Positions 1 through 7,400 of a stretch of DNA of 37,049 nt are shown here, piece after piece. The first letter of the stretch is position 1. Each line of letters starts with the position of its first letter. Under the pieces are notes generated by a model. The model was given only the letters and a program-made list of their open reading frames with translations, was not told where the DNA came from and made no database searches. Origin of the DNA: Myxococcales bacterium UBA5297 (lineage in GTDB: Bacteria; Myxococcota; Myxococcia; Myxococcales; UBA5297). Both the position numbers and the translations under genes were made by a program. The stretch spans positions 393-37,441 of the forward strand of contig DHSB01000208.1 in assembly GCA_002408385.1 (NCBI GenBank). The letters run 5' to 3'.

Positions 1-123
1 GCGCCGGGGAGGGGCGATCGCGCCTGGCGAACCCGACGCCTCTTCTCCTGTTCGACCCGCCGCCGAGGGGCTGGAGATGGCCGGGGCGGGCTCGGGCTCT
101 TGAACTCCGAGAGGGTTGCTCGA

Positions 124-351
124 CTACTCGGAAAGCAAGCGCCCCAACTCTTCGACCGAGAGGCCTGCCTGCCGCAGCACCGAGCGCAAGGTACCCGGAG
201 CGAGCTCTCGATGCAGGGGAACGATTGCGGTGCGACCGTCCGTGCTTCGTAGCTTCGCGTGGCTCCCTCGCTGGCTGGCAACGACGAAGCCTGCCCTCTC
301 GAGGGCACCGACGATGACCGCTCCCGAGACGGCTGGCAGTCTCGGTGCCAC
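124..351 (-). CDS. hicA: HicA-type mRNA interferase toxin
   Basis: A 75-residue protein with the compact HicA (YcfA-like) fold. The N-terminal helix leads to the signature RGSH at residues 28-31, where the His is the expected catalytic residue. The strand PLH at 45-47 and the C-terminal block PGTLRSVLRQAGLS follow, the latter diagnostic of HicA. In this family the protein is a small double-stranded-RNA-binding-fold ribonuclease that cleaves translated mRNA and is neutralised by HicB. It starts at a GTG just 3 bases after the hicB stop, so the two are co-transcribed with the antitoxin first. Length is normal for the family and no key residue is missing. Confidence 0.9.
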   Translation of the reverse strand: MAPRLPAVSGAVIVGALERAGFVVASQRGSHAKLRSTDGRTAIVPLHRELAPGTLRSVLRQAGLSVEELGRLLSE

Positions 352-354
352 GGA

Positions 355-582
355 CTATTCGCCAACCGAGACGTCTATCGGCGCGATGATCGGCGTCGGG
401 CGCGGCTTTTCGCCCGTTCCTTCCTCGAAGAAGAGCTCGAGGGCTTCGCGAAGGTTGGCGAGCGCGTCTTCGACCGAATCGCCCTGGCTGGCGACATCGA
501 CTTCGAGGCACTGCGCGACGAACAGGTCGCCTTCGTGCGTAATGGCCGCGGTCAATCGCATGGCATTCGAAAGATAGCGCAT
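355..582 (-). CDS. hicB: HicB-type antitoxin, short form
   Basis: A 75-residue partner of the downstream HicA. Residues 19-52 hold the HicB (UPF0150) core: an exposed-strand segment around FVAQCLEVDVASQGDS, then a helix rich in Ala, Leu and Glu. The protein ends soon after this core, so it lacks the C-terminal ribbon-helix-helix or helix-turn-helix domain of longer HicB proteins, and autoregulation by direct DNA binding is doubtful. An internal ATG at 561 (residue 8) is an equally good start. Role by family: it binds HicA and blocks its active site. The promoter should lie in the 226 bases between this gene and the next operon. Confidence 0.85.
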   Translation of the reverse strand: MRYLSNAMRLTAAITHEGDLFVAQCLEVDVASQGDSVEDALANLREALELFFEEGTGEKPRPTPIIAPIDVSVGE

Positions 583-808
583 CGTCGCCCAGTTGCCCGC
601 GCTGAGCTCCTGAGTCGGCCGCCGGGCGCTCGGGGGGATGCAGCCGGTTTCGCGCGTGGCGGAGGTGGAGCGCCACCCTCCATCGTTGGGGAGGGGGCTT
701 TCTCATCGGGCGCCCGCGGGCAGATACGGTGTTCTTCTGGGCCGCGACTCGCACGCGCTCGTCGGAGAAGAGGCCGGCCGGCGGCGGCCGAGTTGGCCCG
801 CGCCGCAG
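583..808. other. spacer between the two toxin-antitoxin operons
   Basis: No credible gene. It must contain the end of the three-gene operon and the promoter for hicB (both minus strand). A short inverted repeat (CCCTCC at 676-681 with GGAGGG at 690-695) could fold, but no T-run follows it on the minus strand, so it is not a convincing terminator for the operon that ends at 809. Confidence 0.5.
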
Positions 809-1108
809 TCAGGCTTTGCCGACGCTGTCCAAAGCCGCAGCCTCGCAGAGGGTTGCGCTCGCTTGCGGCCCGAGCTCGCAGCTGAGAATGCGATACAGAT
901 CGTCCCCTCGTAGCCCTACCGACTTGGCGTTGCGCTTGATTTCGCCTTGGAAGAGGTTCGCAGACCCGCGTGAGATCTTCACCCAGATGTTGGTTTTCTT
1001 CCCATCGAGGATGAAGAAGAACATCTCGTGGTCGCGCTTGGGCTCGCTCCTAAAGCCCTTCTTCAGCAGGGCCGCGCGCGCCGTCGACGCCTCGACGTCG
1101 CGGATCAC
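809..1108 (-). CDS. HicA-like putative toxin, third gene of a TIGR04255 operon
   Basis: A 99-residue protein. The start chosen is GTG at 1108, which overlaps the preceding gene's TGA (GTGA), because the longer upstream reading only shadows that gene. Residues 1-78 look like a divergent HicA: helix with LLKKGF, a DH at residues 26-27 where HicA has SH, strands FFFILDGKKTNIWVKIS, then a helix SVGLRGDDLYRIL. In place of the usual PGTLRSILRQAG motif it has GEIKRNAKSVGL. The resemblance is in pattern and predicted order of secondary structure, so the toxin role is an inference. It follows a HicB-like gene, the normal partner arrangement. About 20 C-terminal residues are Ala-rich and unassigned. 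Confidence 0.62.
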   Translation of the reverse strand: MIRDVEASTARAALLKKGFRSEPKRDHEMFFFILDGKKTNIWVKISRGSANLFQGEIKRNAKSVGLRGDDLYRILSCELGPQASATLCEAAALDSVGKA

Positions 1109-1494
1109 AGGCCAAGCGCGCGCTGGAGACGGTTGCGGGCCGCGACGGCGCTCGGGTGCAGCTCTTCCTCGCTGGAGGACGAATAGCTCTCCCACAACGA
1201 CCAGGCCGTTTCGAACAGGTCGCGCAGCGCCTCCGAGACCGAGGGGCCGAAGCCACCGACCTGAAGCTCGGGAGCGTAAACCTCCCAGCCGCCCGAGGAC
1301 TGCTCGCCGACCTCCAACTTCAAGGGGTAGTCGAGCCGTCGGCGCACTCCACCGAGGGCAATCTCCTGCAGGTAGAGCACGGGCTCCCAGGCCAACTCAG
1401 GGCGCCGAGTCGCCTCGTCGATCCATTCCCACGCCGGCAGCTCTGAGGCTCGGGTCTCGAGCACGGGCCGTTGGCATTGCTGAGCGAGCGTCAT
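1105..1494 (-). CDS. HicB-like putative antitoxin
   Basis: A 129-residue protein. The start is ATG at 1494, overlapping the TGA of the upstream TIGR04255 gene (ATGA). The open frame continues far upstream, but that part only shadows the neighbour. Residues 58-105 resemble the HicB/UPF0150 core: a strand segment GGWEVYAPELQVGGFG, then the helix VSEALRDLFETAW. About 57 N-terminal residues precede this core and have no recognisable motif, and a basic C-terminal helix follows. It is translationally coupled on both sides, so the three proteins are probably made in fixed proportion. No helix-turn-helix can be identified by eye. Confidence 0.6.
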   Translation of the reverse strand: MTLAQQCQRPVLETRASELPAWEWIDEATRRPELAWEPVLYLQEIALGGVRRRLDYPLKLEVGEQSSGGWEVYAPELQVGGFGPSVSEALRDLFETAWSLWESYSSSSEEELHPSAVAARNRLQRALGL

Positions 1495-2246
1495 GGCCAG
1501 CCCCGTCCTTTCAGGTACGAATGGTAGTCGTCGGTGATGAGCCCGAAGAAGGCCTCGTCGACGAGGTCGTGAGCTTGGTCGAGCAACGTTGCGACTTGCG
1601 GGGCGGCGATGGGCTGCTCGACAGATGCGTTGAGGTCCAGCAGGACGCCAGAAGAGAGCGGGATTCCCGATTCGCCCAACTGCTCGGTGGACCGCCCAGA
1701 AACCGGCTGGACCCCCACGTGCAACCGGATGGGCGGACGCTCGACTTCGAGGCCGAGGACCGGCTGGCCCGCCAGCCGCGCAGCCAGGCCCTGCCAGCCG
1801 TCGAGCTCGAGCTTCAGACAAGGATGGATCTGCTCGGCACGCGACGCGCCGGGAAACTCAGGCGGAAGTTGGTTGACGAACCGCAAGCCGAGCCGCGTGA
1901 AGGCGTCGATGTCGCACAGCTGCGTCCACTCCGCGAGCAGCCAGTCAACCTCGCTGCGAAAGGACTCGAAGCCCCGGTATCGGCTCTCCGAGTAGCCGAG
2001 CGCGTTGACGGCGAGCATGACGCGCTTGTCCTCCTCGGCGTTCGTCAGGCGAACGGGCTGGAGCAAGGGAGAGGTGCCCTGGAGCGCGCCGGGAACGTAG
2101 AGCTTGGGGTAGCGGTCGCGGCAGCGCCGCTGCAGCGTGCCCCACGCGTTGAACAGCGAGAGGTTTCCAGCGAACCTCAGCTCGCAGACGACCTCTCTCA
2201 GCGGGGAGTTGGGCAACTGGGAACGCCGTGAGGAAGAGGGAGTCAT
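1491..2246 (-). CDS. TIGR04255 family protein
   Basis: A 251-residue protein starting at ATG 2246, with an AAGG about 8 bases upstream. It has the family's marks: NSPLREVVCELRF at residues 13-25 (family pattern N-x-PL-x-EV), RLGLRFVNQL at 118-127, and an acidic C-terminal block AHDLVDEAFFGLITDDY near 225-241. The family is sporadically distributed and has no established biochemical function. It is the first gene of a three-gene operon in which each stop codon overlaps the next start. The HicB-like and HicA-like partners suggest a toxin-antitoxin or defence role, perhaps as a third regulatory or sensor subunit. That role is an inference from context only. Confidence 0.72.
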   Translation of the reverse strand: MTPSSSRRSQLPNSPLREVVCELRFAGNLSLFNAWGTLQRRCRDRYPKLYVPGALQGTSPLLQPVRLTNAEEDKRVMLAVNALGYSESRYRGFESFRSEVDWLLAEWTQLCDIDAFTRLGLRFVNQLPPEFPGASRAEQIHPCLKLELDGWQGLAARLAGQPVLGLEVERPPIRLHVGVQPVSGRSTEQLGESGIPLSSGVLLDLNASVEQPIAAPQVATLLDQAHDLVDEAFFGLITDDYHSYLKGRGWP

Positions 2247-2345
2247 GAGCGCGCCTTCGGCAAGCCAATCGAAGATAAAGCTAAGAATTGCCGCTGATTT
2301 CCGGGTATCACGACAGCGGCGAGAGCGGCAACACGCGTTCCCGTC

Positions 2346-2367
2346 CCCCTCCCGTAGGCGGGAGGGG
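2346..2367. other. perfect 9-bp hairpin
   Basis: CCCCTCCCG at 2346-2354 and its exact complement CGGGAGGGG at 2359-2367 enclose a 4-base loop. It lies 100 bases upstream of the TIGR04255 operon start. No T-run follows on either strand, so it is not a classical intrinsic terminator. It could be a REP-like element or an operator. Confidence 0.4.
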
Positions 2368-2542
2368 ACGCTCGTCTGTGCCCTCGTCGGCGGCGACCGC
2401 TGGCCCGCCCGCTCCCCGTCGGCGGTCGCGTTCGTTGCGCCGGTCCCGGTGTCTGAGCGCGCGCCGAAAACAGGGAGCGCCGCCGTCTCGGCGGCCGACG
2501 GCGGGAGGCGGCCCGAGGTGTCGGAAAACTTCCCGGCGATCG

Positions 2543-3098
2543 CGTTCCTTCTCGCCGCGCGCACTCTGCGGACGCCCCCTCCCCGTCGGCGCGCTGAGAT
2601 CTGCGCGGCGAGCACTCGGATCGCGGGCGCGGGTCACACGCGGCGCTCTCCTACGCCGGGAAACGGTCGATCGGGCACCTTTTGGAGGCCCGATCGGCCT
2701 CGGGAGGGCCGAAAAGGGCCCGTAGAGCGATTCTGCCTCGCCAGGCTCACTTGAAACAGGGTGGGGGTCGGACGGCCGTTCCTGGGCCATCCTGGCGCTC
2801 TACAGGCCCCTTCCCGAGGCTCGAAAACGCGCCCACAACATCTCGTATTTACAGCGGTTGTCCTGTGCGTCTGGCAGGCACCTCATCCTTGCTGCCCGGC
2901 GGGAAGCCGTCGGCCACAGTGGCGGGAGCGGATCCCGGCCGCCGACCGCCGCTCGGTTCTTCGGTCGGTCGGCCTTCGTTCCTCCTCGGCGCGCCAAGCG
3001 GCGAAAGCCCCGACGTAGTTGGAGGCCTTCAGCGCGCCGGTGGCCACTCGTTCCTCCTCGCGCGCCATGCTGTGAAAGCCCCCTCCCCGCCGGCGCGC
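2543..3098. repeat. three imperfect dispersed repeats of about 35-55 bp
   Basis: Related segments start at 2543, 2977 and 3049. All begin CGTTCCTYCTCG, continue through a GCGC-rich stretch, and reach a run of C. The first and third also share CCCCCTCCCCGYCGGCGCGC (2575-2594 and 3079-3098), differing at one position. The middle copy ends earlier, near 3012. The copies are too diverged and irregularly spaced for CRISPR repeats. They may be a decayed intergenic repeat family of the genome. Confidence 0.5.
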
Positions 3099-3624
3099 AT
3101 CGGGCATGGTCCCTCGCCGCGATCCCCTCAGCGCTCCCGCCATGAAGGGCGCCGGTATGGAGGGCGGAGTCCAGCTCCGCCAAGCTTCAAGAACTTGTCG
3201 TGAGGCCGCTGGAGATCGCTCCCCATGCTGTCCCCCTCCCATGGTTTGGAAGCTGCGAAGCAGGATAGCGCAGGGGGCTGACATCGGCCCCGCGGGTGCA
3301 GTCGAACCGCGTGTAGTTCCAGGTGAAAAGAGCGAGGTGCCCCGCCATCTCCAAACCGGGCAAGCGGCACGTCGCGCAAGGCGGGGGGGCCCGCTCACCC
3401 CCGCTCCTGGTCCGTGGGCCTCGGCGGCCAGCGTGCCCGAACGGAGAGAGGCCCGCCGATGAGGTAGACACCGGCCCGCTCGCCTACCCTCCAACCCCGC
3501 GAAATCTCGACGGAACCCAAAGCACCCGAGCGCGCGTCCCGCCGGTCGACTATTCGACACTAGAAGTTCCCCCCGCGCCGCAAAGGGAGTATCCTCGCCG
3601 ACCTTTTCGACTTTGGGACCCTGG

Positions 3625-3638
3625 GGAGGACCACCATG
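3625..3638 (+). promoter_or_regulatory. strong ribosome binding site
   Basis: GGAGGA at 3625-3630, 5 bases before an ATG at 3636. It is one of the best Shine-Dalgarno matches in the window, yet it serves the small ORF rather than the kinase gene directly. The kinase start at 3830/3833 has no comparable site, which suggests ribosomes reach it by coupling. Confidence 0.55.
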
Positions 3639-3833
3639 CGAAGAGCAGAGCCCGTCCAGACTGCCCGCGCCGAGGCGCAGGTCTCCGACCTCGACTGCGC
3701 CAAGCTCTCCAGGGGGACCGATAGCCAAGCGCCCGCTCGACTGCCGAGCGACGGAGCAGGCGACAAGGACGGCCCCGGCGGCAGCCCACTTCGCCGGAAG
3801 CGGGTGCTCGTCCACCCTCGGTGCAGCGAATGA
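3636..3833 (+). CDS. small ORF translationally coupled to the kinase gene
   Basis: A 65-residue frame starting at ATG 3636 behind a strong GGAGGA site. Its TGA (3831-3833) overlaps the kinase ATG at 3830 (ATGA). The product is hydrophilic, rich in Arg, Ser, Asp and Pro, without a signal peptide, membrane segment or known motif. It may be a genuine small protein or, as likely, a leader whose translation feeds ribosomes into the kinase gene. The same 4-base overlap recurs along this operon, which supports real translation. I know of no homologous family. Confidence 0.45.
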   Translation: MRRAEPVQTARAEAQVSDLDCAKLSRGTDSQAPARLPSDGAGDKDGPGGSPLRRKRVLVHPRCSE

Positions 3834-6019
3834 TGGAAGCGAACGGCCAACCCAACCCTCAACCGCAGGGCCAGCCTTTCGACGAGGAGCCGATAGACCT
3901 CCGCAAGTACTGGGAGATCGTCCTCAAGCGAAAGTGGACCATCGTCGCCGTCTTCCTCCTCGTCGTCGGCGCGGTCGGCGTCTATACCCTGCGCCAGCCC
4001 AAGATCTATTCGGCCACCGCGACGCTGATTATCGACGCCCAGATGCCCCAGGTGCTCGGCGGCGAGGTGCGCGAAGCGGTCGAGATGGGCACCGGGAGCT
4101 ACTGGTACAACAAGGAATTCTACGAAACGCAATACCGCGTCATCAAAAGCCGCGCCATTACCGAGCGGGTCGTCGAGCAATTGGGCCTGGGACACGACCT
4201 CTCCTTTCTCGGGCTCGACAAACTGCCGCCCGAAAAACTGCAAGAGGCGCTCGAGAAGATCGACCCGGTGTTCGTGCTCCAAGCCAAGCTGAAGGTCGAG
4301 CCGGTAAAGGACTCGCGCATTGTCCAAGTGCGCATCGAGGACCGCGACGCCGAGCGCGCGGCCCGCCTCGCCAACACCATCGCCGACGCCTACATGCAGG
4401 CCAACCTCGAGCGGCGCGTCGAGGGAACCAAGGACGCCGCCGAATGGCTGCAGGACCAATTGGCCGACCTGAAAACGGGCCTCTCCGAGAGCGAGCTCGC
4501 GCTCCACTCCTTCAAGGAGAAGAACGACCTCATCTACACCACCCTCGAGAACCGCCAGACCATCACCAGCCAGAAGCTCATTGCCATCAACGACACGCTC
4601 ACCCGAGTCAAAACCAAGAAGGCCGAGCTCGACGCGCGGGTCAAGAGCGTGCGGGCCGCCTCGCAGTCGGGCGACATGAACAAGGTGATGCAGCTCGGCA
4701 TCGTGGCGAGCAACAGCTTCATCAACGACCTGAAGAAGGCCTATTCGACCGCCCTGAACGAGGTCGCCGACCTGGCCGAGCGCTACGGCCCCGAGCATCC
4801 GAAGATGAAGGCGGCCCAGGAGAAGCTCGAGAACGCCAAGAAGAGCCTGATGAGCGAGCTCGACGCCGTCGTCGCCGCCAACCTCTCCGACTTCGAGGAG
4901 TTGATCGAAACCGAGAAGAACCTCATTGGCATGCTCGAGGAGGTCAAGCGCGAGTCCTTCGAGGTGAACAAGAAGGAGATCGATTACAAACGGCTCGCCC
5001 GCGAGGAGGAGAACAATCAGCGCTTGTACGACATGGTGCTCAAGCGCATGAAGGACCTCGACCTGTCGAGCATGCTCAAGGCCAACAACGTACGTGTGCT
5101 CGACCCGGCGAAGGTGAAGCGCATTCCGGTCAAACCGAGAGTGCGAGTCAACCTGGCGCTCGCCGCGGTGCTTGGCCTATTTGGAGGAATGGGGCTCGCC
5201 TTCCTCATCGAATTCCAGGACCGGAGCATCAAGGGACACGAGGACATCGAGGCGCTGGGTATCGGCTTTCTGGGGCTAATTCCGTCAATACCCGGAAACG
5301 AGTCCAAGCCATCGTCCCGCGACCTGTATGTGCTTGAGCAACCAAAGAGCAATGTCGCCGAGCTCTGCCGAACTATTCGCACCAACATGCTCTTCATGCG
5401 CCCGGACGACCCGCCCAAGCGGATCGTGGTGACGAGCGTGGCTCCGCAGGAAGGCAAGACGACCACGGTCGTCAGTTTGGGGATAACTCTCGCGCAGGCT
5501 GGCGCCCGGGTACTCATCGTGGACAGCGACATGCGTCGGCCGCGAATTCATTCGAGTTTCGGCCTCGCGAACGAAGTTGGCCTTTCAAGCGTCATCGTCG
5601 GCGATTGCGGCTTCGAGGAAGCGGTGAAGACCACCGAGGTGCCGGGTCTCTTCGTGCTCACGAGCGGCCCCGTGCCGCCCAATCCGGCAGAGCTCCTGCA
5701 TTCGGCGAAGTTCAAGGACGTCGCCCGTCAACTCGGCGACCAGTTCGATCGAGTGCTCTTCGATTCGCCACCAGTAGGCGCGGTCACTGATGCGTTGGTG
5801 CTCGCAAACGAGCTCGAGGGAACGATTCTCGTAGCGAAGATGCTGCGGACGGATAAGGCGGCGGCTGAGCGCGCGGTCAAGGCACTGCAAGGCGCCAGCG
5901 CCAGACTCCTCGGCGGAGTGTTGAACGACGTCGCTGTGGACAAGAAGAGGTACGGGTACTACCCCGGCACGTATTACGGATACGGCAGGTACTACGGGGA
6001 ATCCAAGACGAAAGCATGA
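3830..6019 (+). CDS. Wzc-like chain-length regulator and tyrosine autokinase
   Basis: About 729 residues from ATG 3830 (ATG 3833 and GTG 3821 are alternatives). In order it has a short cytoplasmic tail, the first membrane helix at about 40-60, a periplasmic Wzz/GNVR region with a long coiled coil at about 190-410, a second membrane helix at about 440-465, and a cytoplasmic BY-kinase domain. The kinase has Walker A PQEGKTTT with Lys near residue 543, Walker A' VLIVDSDMRRP, and Walker B VLFDSPP. The last 25 residues hold eight tyrosines, the expected autophosphorylation cluster. Such proteins sit in the inner membrane and set polysaccharide chain length and export by cycles of phosphorylation. 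No Wza-like exporter or Wzb phosphatase is present in the window. The gene overlaps its downstream neighbour by ATGA. Confidence 0.93.
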   Translation: MMEANGQPNPQPQGQPFDEEPIDLRKYWEIVLKRKWTIVAVFLLVVGAVGVYTLRQPKIYSATATLIIDAQMPQVLGGEVREAVEMGTGSYWYNKEFYETQYRVIKSRAITERVVEQLGLGHDLSFLGLDKLPPEKLQEALEKIDPVFVLQAKLKVEPVKDSRIVQVRIEDRDAERAARLANTIADAYMQANLERRVEGTKDAAEWLQDQLADLKTGLSESELALHSFKEKNDLIYTTLENRQTITSQKLIAINDTLTRVKTKKAELDARVKSVRAASQSGDMNKVMQLGIVASNSFINDLKKAYSTALNEVADLAERYGPEHPKMKAAQEKLENAKKSLMSELDAVVAANLSDFEELIETEKNLIGMLEEVKRESFEVNKKEIDYKRLAREEENNQRLYDMVLKRMKDLDLSSMLKANNVRVLDPAKVKRIPVKPRVRVNLALAAVLGLFGGMGLAFLIEFQDRSIKGHEDIEALGIGFLGLIPSIPGNESKPSSRDLYVLEQPKSNVAELCRTIRTNMLFMRPDDPPKRIVVTSVAPQEGKTTTVVSLGITLAQAGARVLIVDSDMRRPRIHSSFGLANEVGLSSVIVGDCGFEEAVKTTEVPGLFVLTSGPVPPNPAELLHSAKFKDVARQLGDQFDRVLFDSPPVGAVTDALVLANELEGTILVAKMLRTDKAAAERAVKALQGASARLLGGVLNDVAVDKKRYGYYPGTYYGYGRYYGESKTKA

Positions 6020-7353
6020 TGCGTACGGGCTCCCCCGGGGACGCTGCTATAGATGAGGATCCACACTTGGCTCAGTCTCAGAACCTGGATGGCGTGCGGA
6101 TAGGAATTGTCGGACTCGGCTATGTCGGGCTCCCGCTGGCTGTCGAGTTCGGAAAGCACTTTCCAACGGTCGGATTTGATCTCAATTCGGAACGGGTTGC
6201 CGAGCTTCGACAGGGTTATGATCGGACACAGGAAACAAGCTCTGCCGAATTGGCTTCCTCTACCTTCCTCAGCTTTTCCACGGAACCCGAGCGACTGCGT
6301 GGCTGCAACGTCTTCATCGTTGCGGTGCCGACGCCGGTCGATGAGGCGACCCGACCTGACCTCTCGCCTCTAGAGCAGGCGAGCGCCACGGTAGGCGCTG
6401 TCTTGTCGCGTGGCGATCTCGTTATCTACGAGTCGACCGTCTATCCCGGGACAACCGAGGAGGTTTGTGTTCCGGTGCTTGAGCGTGTTTCCGGTCTGAG
6501 ATTCAATGAGGACTTCTTCTGTGGTTACAGCCCGGAGCGGATCAATCCTGGCGACAAGGAACGCCGGTTGACCAACATCAAGAAGATCACCTCCGGGTCT
6601 ACGCCGGAGGCGGCTGAGAGCGTGGACGCGCTCTATCGCACCATCATCACCGCGGGCACTCACAAGGCGGCGAGTATCAAGGTGGCCGAGGCGGCCAAGG
6701 TCATCGAAAATACGCAACGTGACGTCAACATCGCGTTAGTAAACGAATTGGCGATGATCTTTGACAAGATGGGCATCGATACGACCGACGTGCTCGAGGC
6801 CGCAGGTAGTAAGTGGAACTTTCTTCCATTTCGCCCTGGGCTCGTCGGCGGTCACTGCATCGGCGTCGATCCCTATTACCTGACCCACAAGGCGACGGTG
6901 CTCGGCTATCATCCGGAGTTGATTCTGGCGGCTCGGCGCATCAACAGTCGCATGGGACTACATGTGGCCCACCAAGTGTTCCGATTGATGGCGCAGAAGC
7001 GGATCCACTTGGTCGACTCCCGCATTCTGGTACTTGGGGTGACATTCAAGGAAGACTGCCCCGACCTGCGTAACACCCGAGTGGTCGATATCGTTCACGA
7101 GTTGCAGGCGACGAATGCCGTAGTCGACGTCTTCGATCCCTGGGCTGATAGGGCTGAGGTCAAGCGCGAGTTGGGATTCATGACGGTTGAGGAGCCTGTG
7201 AAGGGTGCCTATGACGCCATCGTGCTGGCGGTCGCTCACAGGCAGTTTCGAGCGCTCACGCGGACGCAGTTGAACGGTTGGGCGAAGAAGACTCACGTGA
7301 TCTTCGACGTGAAGAATGTACTGAAGAGAGATTTGGTCGATGGGCGGCTCTAG
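6016..7353 (+). CDS. UDP-N-acetylhexosamine 6-dehydrogenase (TviB/WbpO type)
   Basis: A 445-residue UDP-sugar dehydrogenase. The Rossmann motif GIVGLGYVGLPLAVEF lies near residues 29-44, a central dimerisation helix includes KVIENTQRDVNIALVNELA, and the catalytic Cys281 is in GGHCIGVDPYYL. The C-terminal domain includes GVTFKEDCPDLRNT. The wording of the central block matches the TviB/WbpO/VipA group, which makes UDP-GlcNAcA or UDP-GalNAcA, better than the WecC or Ugd groups, though substrate cannot be read with certainty. About 25 N-terminal residues precede the usual family start. It overlaps the kinase gene by ATGA. With WecB at 30431-31552 in the same locus, UDP-ManNAcA production is a less likely alternative. 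Confidence 0.92.
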   Translation: MMRTGSPGDAAIDEDPHLAQSQNLDGVRIGIVGLGYVGLPLAVEFGKHFPTVGFDLNSERVAELRQGYDRTQETSSAELASSTFLSFSTEPERLRGCNVFIVAVPTPVDEATRPDLSPLEQASATVGAVLSRGDLVIYESTVYPGTTEEVCVPVLERVSGLRFNEDFFCGYSPERINPGDKERRLTNIKKITSGSTPEAAESVDALYRTIITAGTHKAASIKVAEAAKVIENTQRDVNIALVNELAMIFDKMGIDTTDVLEAAGSKWNFLPFRPGLVGGHCIGVDPYYLTHKATVLGYHPELILAARRINSRMGLHVAHQVFRLMAQKRIHLVDSRILVLGVTFKEDCPDLRNTRVVDIVHELQATNAVVDVFDPWADRAEVKRELGFMTVEEPVKGAYDAIVLAVAHRQFRALTRTQLNGWAKKTHVIFDVKNVLKRDLVDGRL

Positions 7354-7400
7354 GCAAGGCCAGATGGGGATGTCTGCTACGTAGAAGGAGCGGCTTATCA

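Larger units (their letters stand above)
2247..3635. other. gene-free GC-rich region with degenerate repeats
   Basis: About 1.4 kb between the toxin-antitoxin genes and the polysaccharide operon. Several open frames exist on both strands, but they are low-complexity (Arg, Pro, Gly, Ala) and mutually overlapping, as expected by chance at this GC content, and none has a recognisable motif. An AT-richer patch at about 2270-2305 is the likely promoter area of the TIGR04255 operon. A second inverted repeat, CGATCGGGC at 2668-2676 with GCCCGATCG at 2688-2696, is present. The right end should hold the promoter of the polysaccharide operon, but I could not place convincing -35 and -10 boxes. Confidence 0.6.

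Noticed and set aside
676..702. Terminator between the two toxin-antitoxin operons
   Set aside because: The 6-bp stem lacks a T-run in the direction of transcription.
2543..3098. CRISPR-like array
   Set aside because: Only three diverged copies with unequal spacing and no cas genes.
3365..3382. Possible sigma-54 promoter (GGCACGTCGCGCAA)
   Set aside because: The spacing between the GG and GC elements does not fit the required pattern and the site is about 250 bases from the nearest start.
2883..3815. 310-codon minus-strand frame in the gene-free region
   Set aside because: Low-complexity composition, no motif, no good ribosome site, and it overlaps other frames of similar quality.
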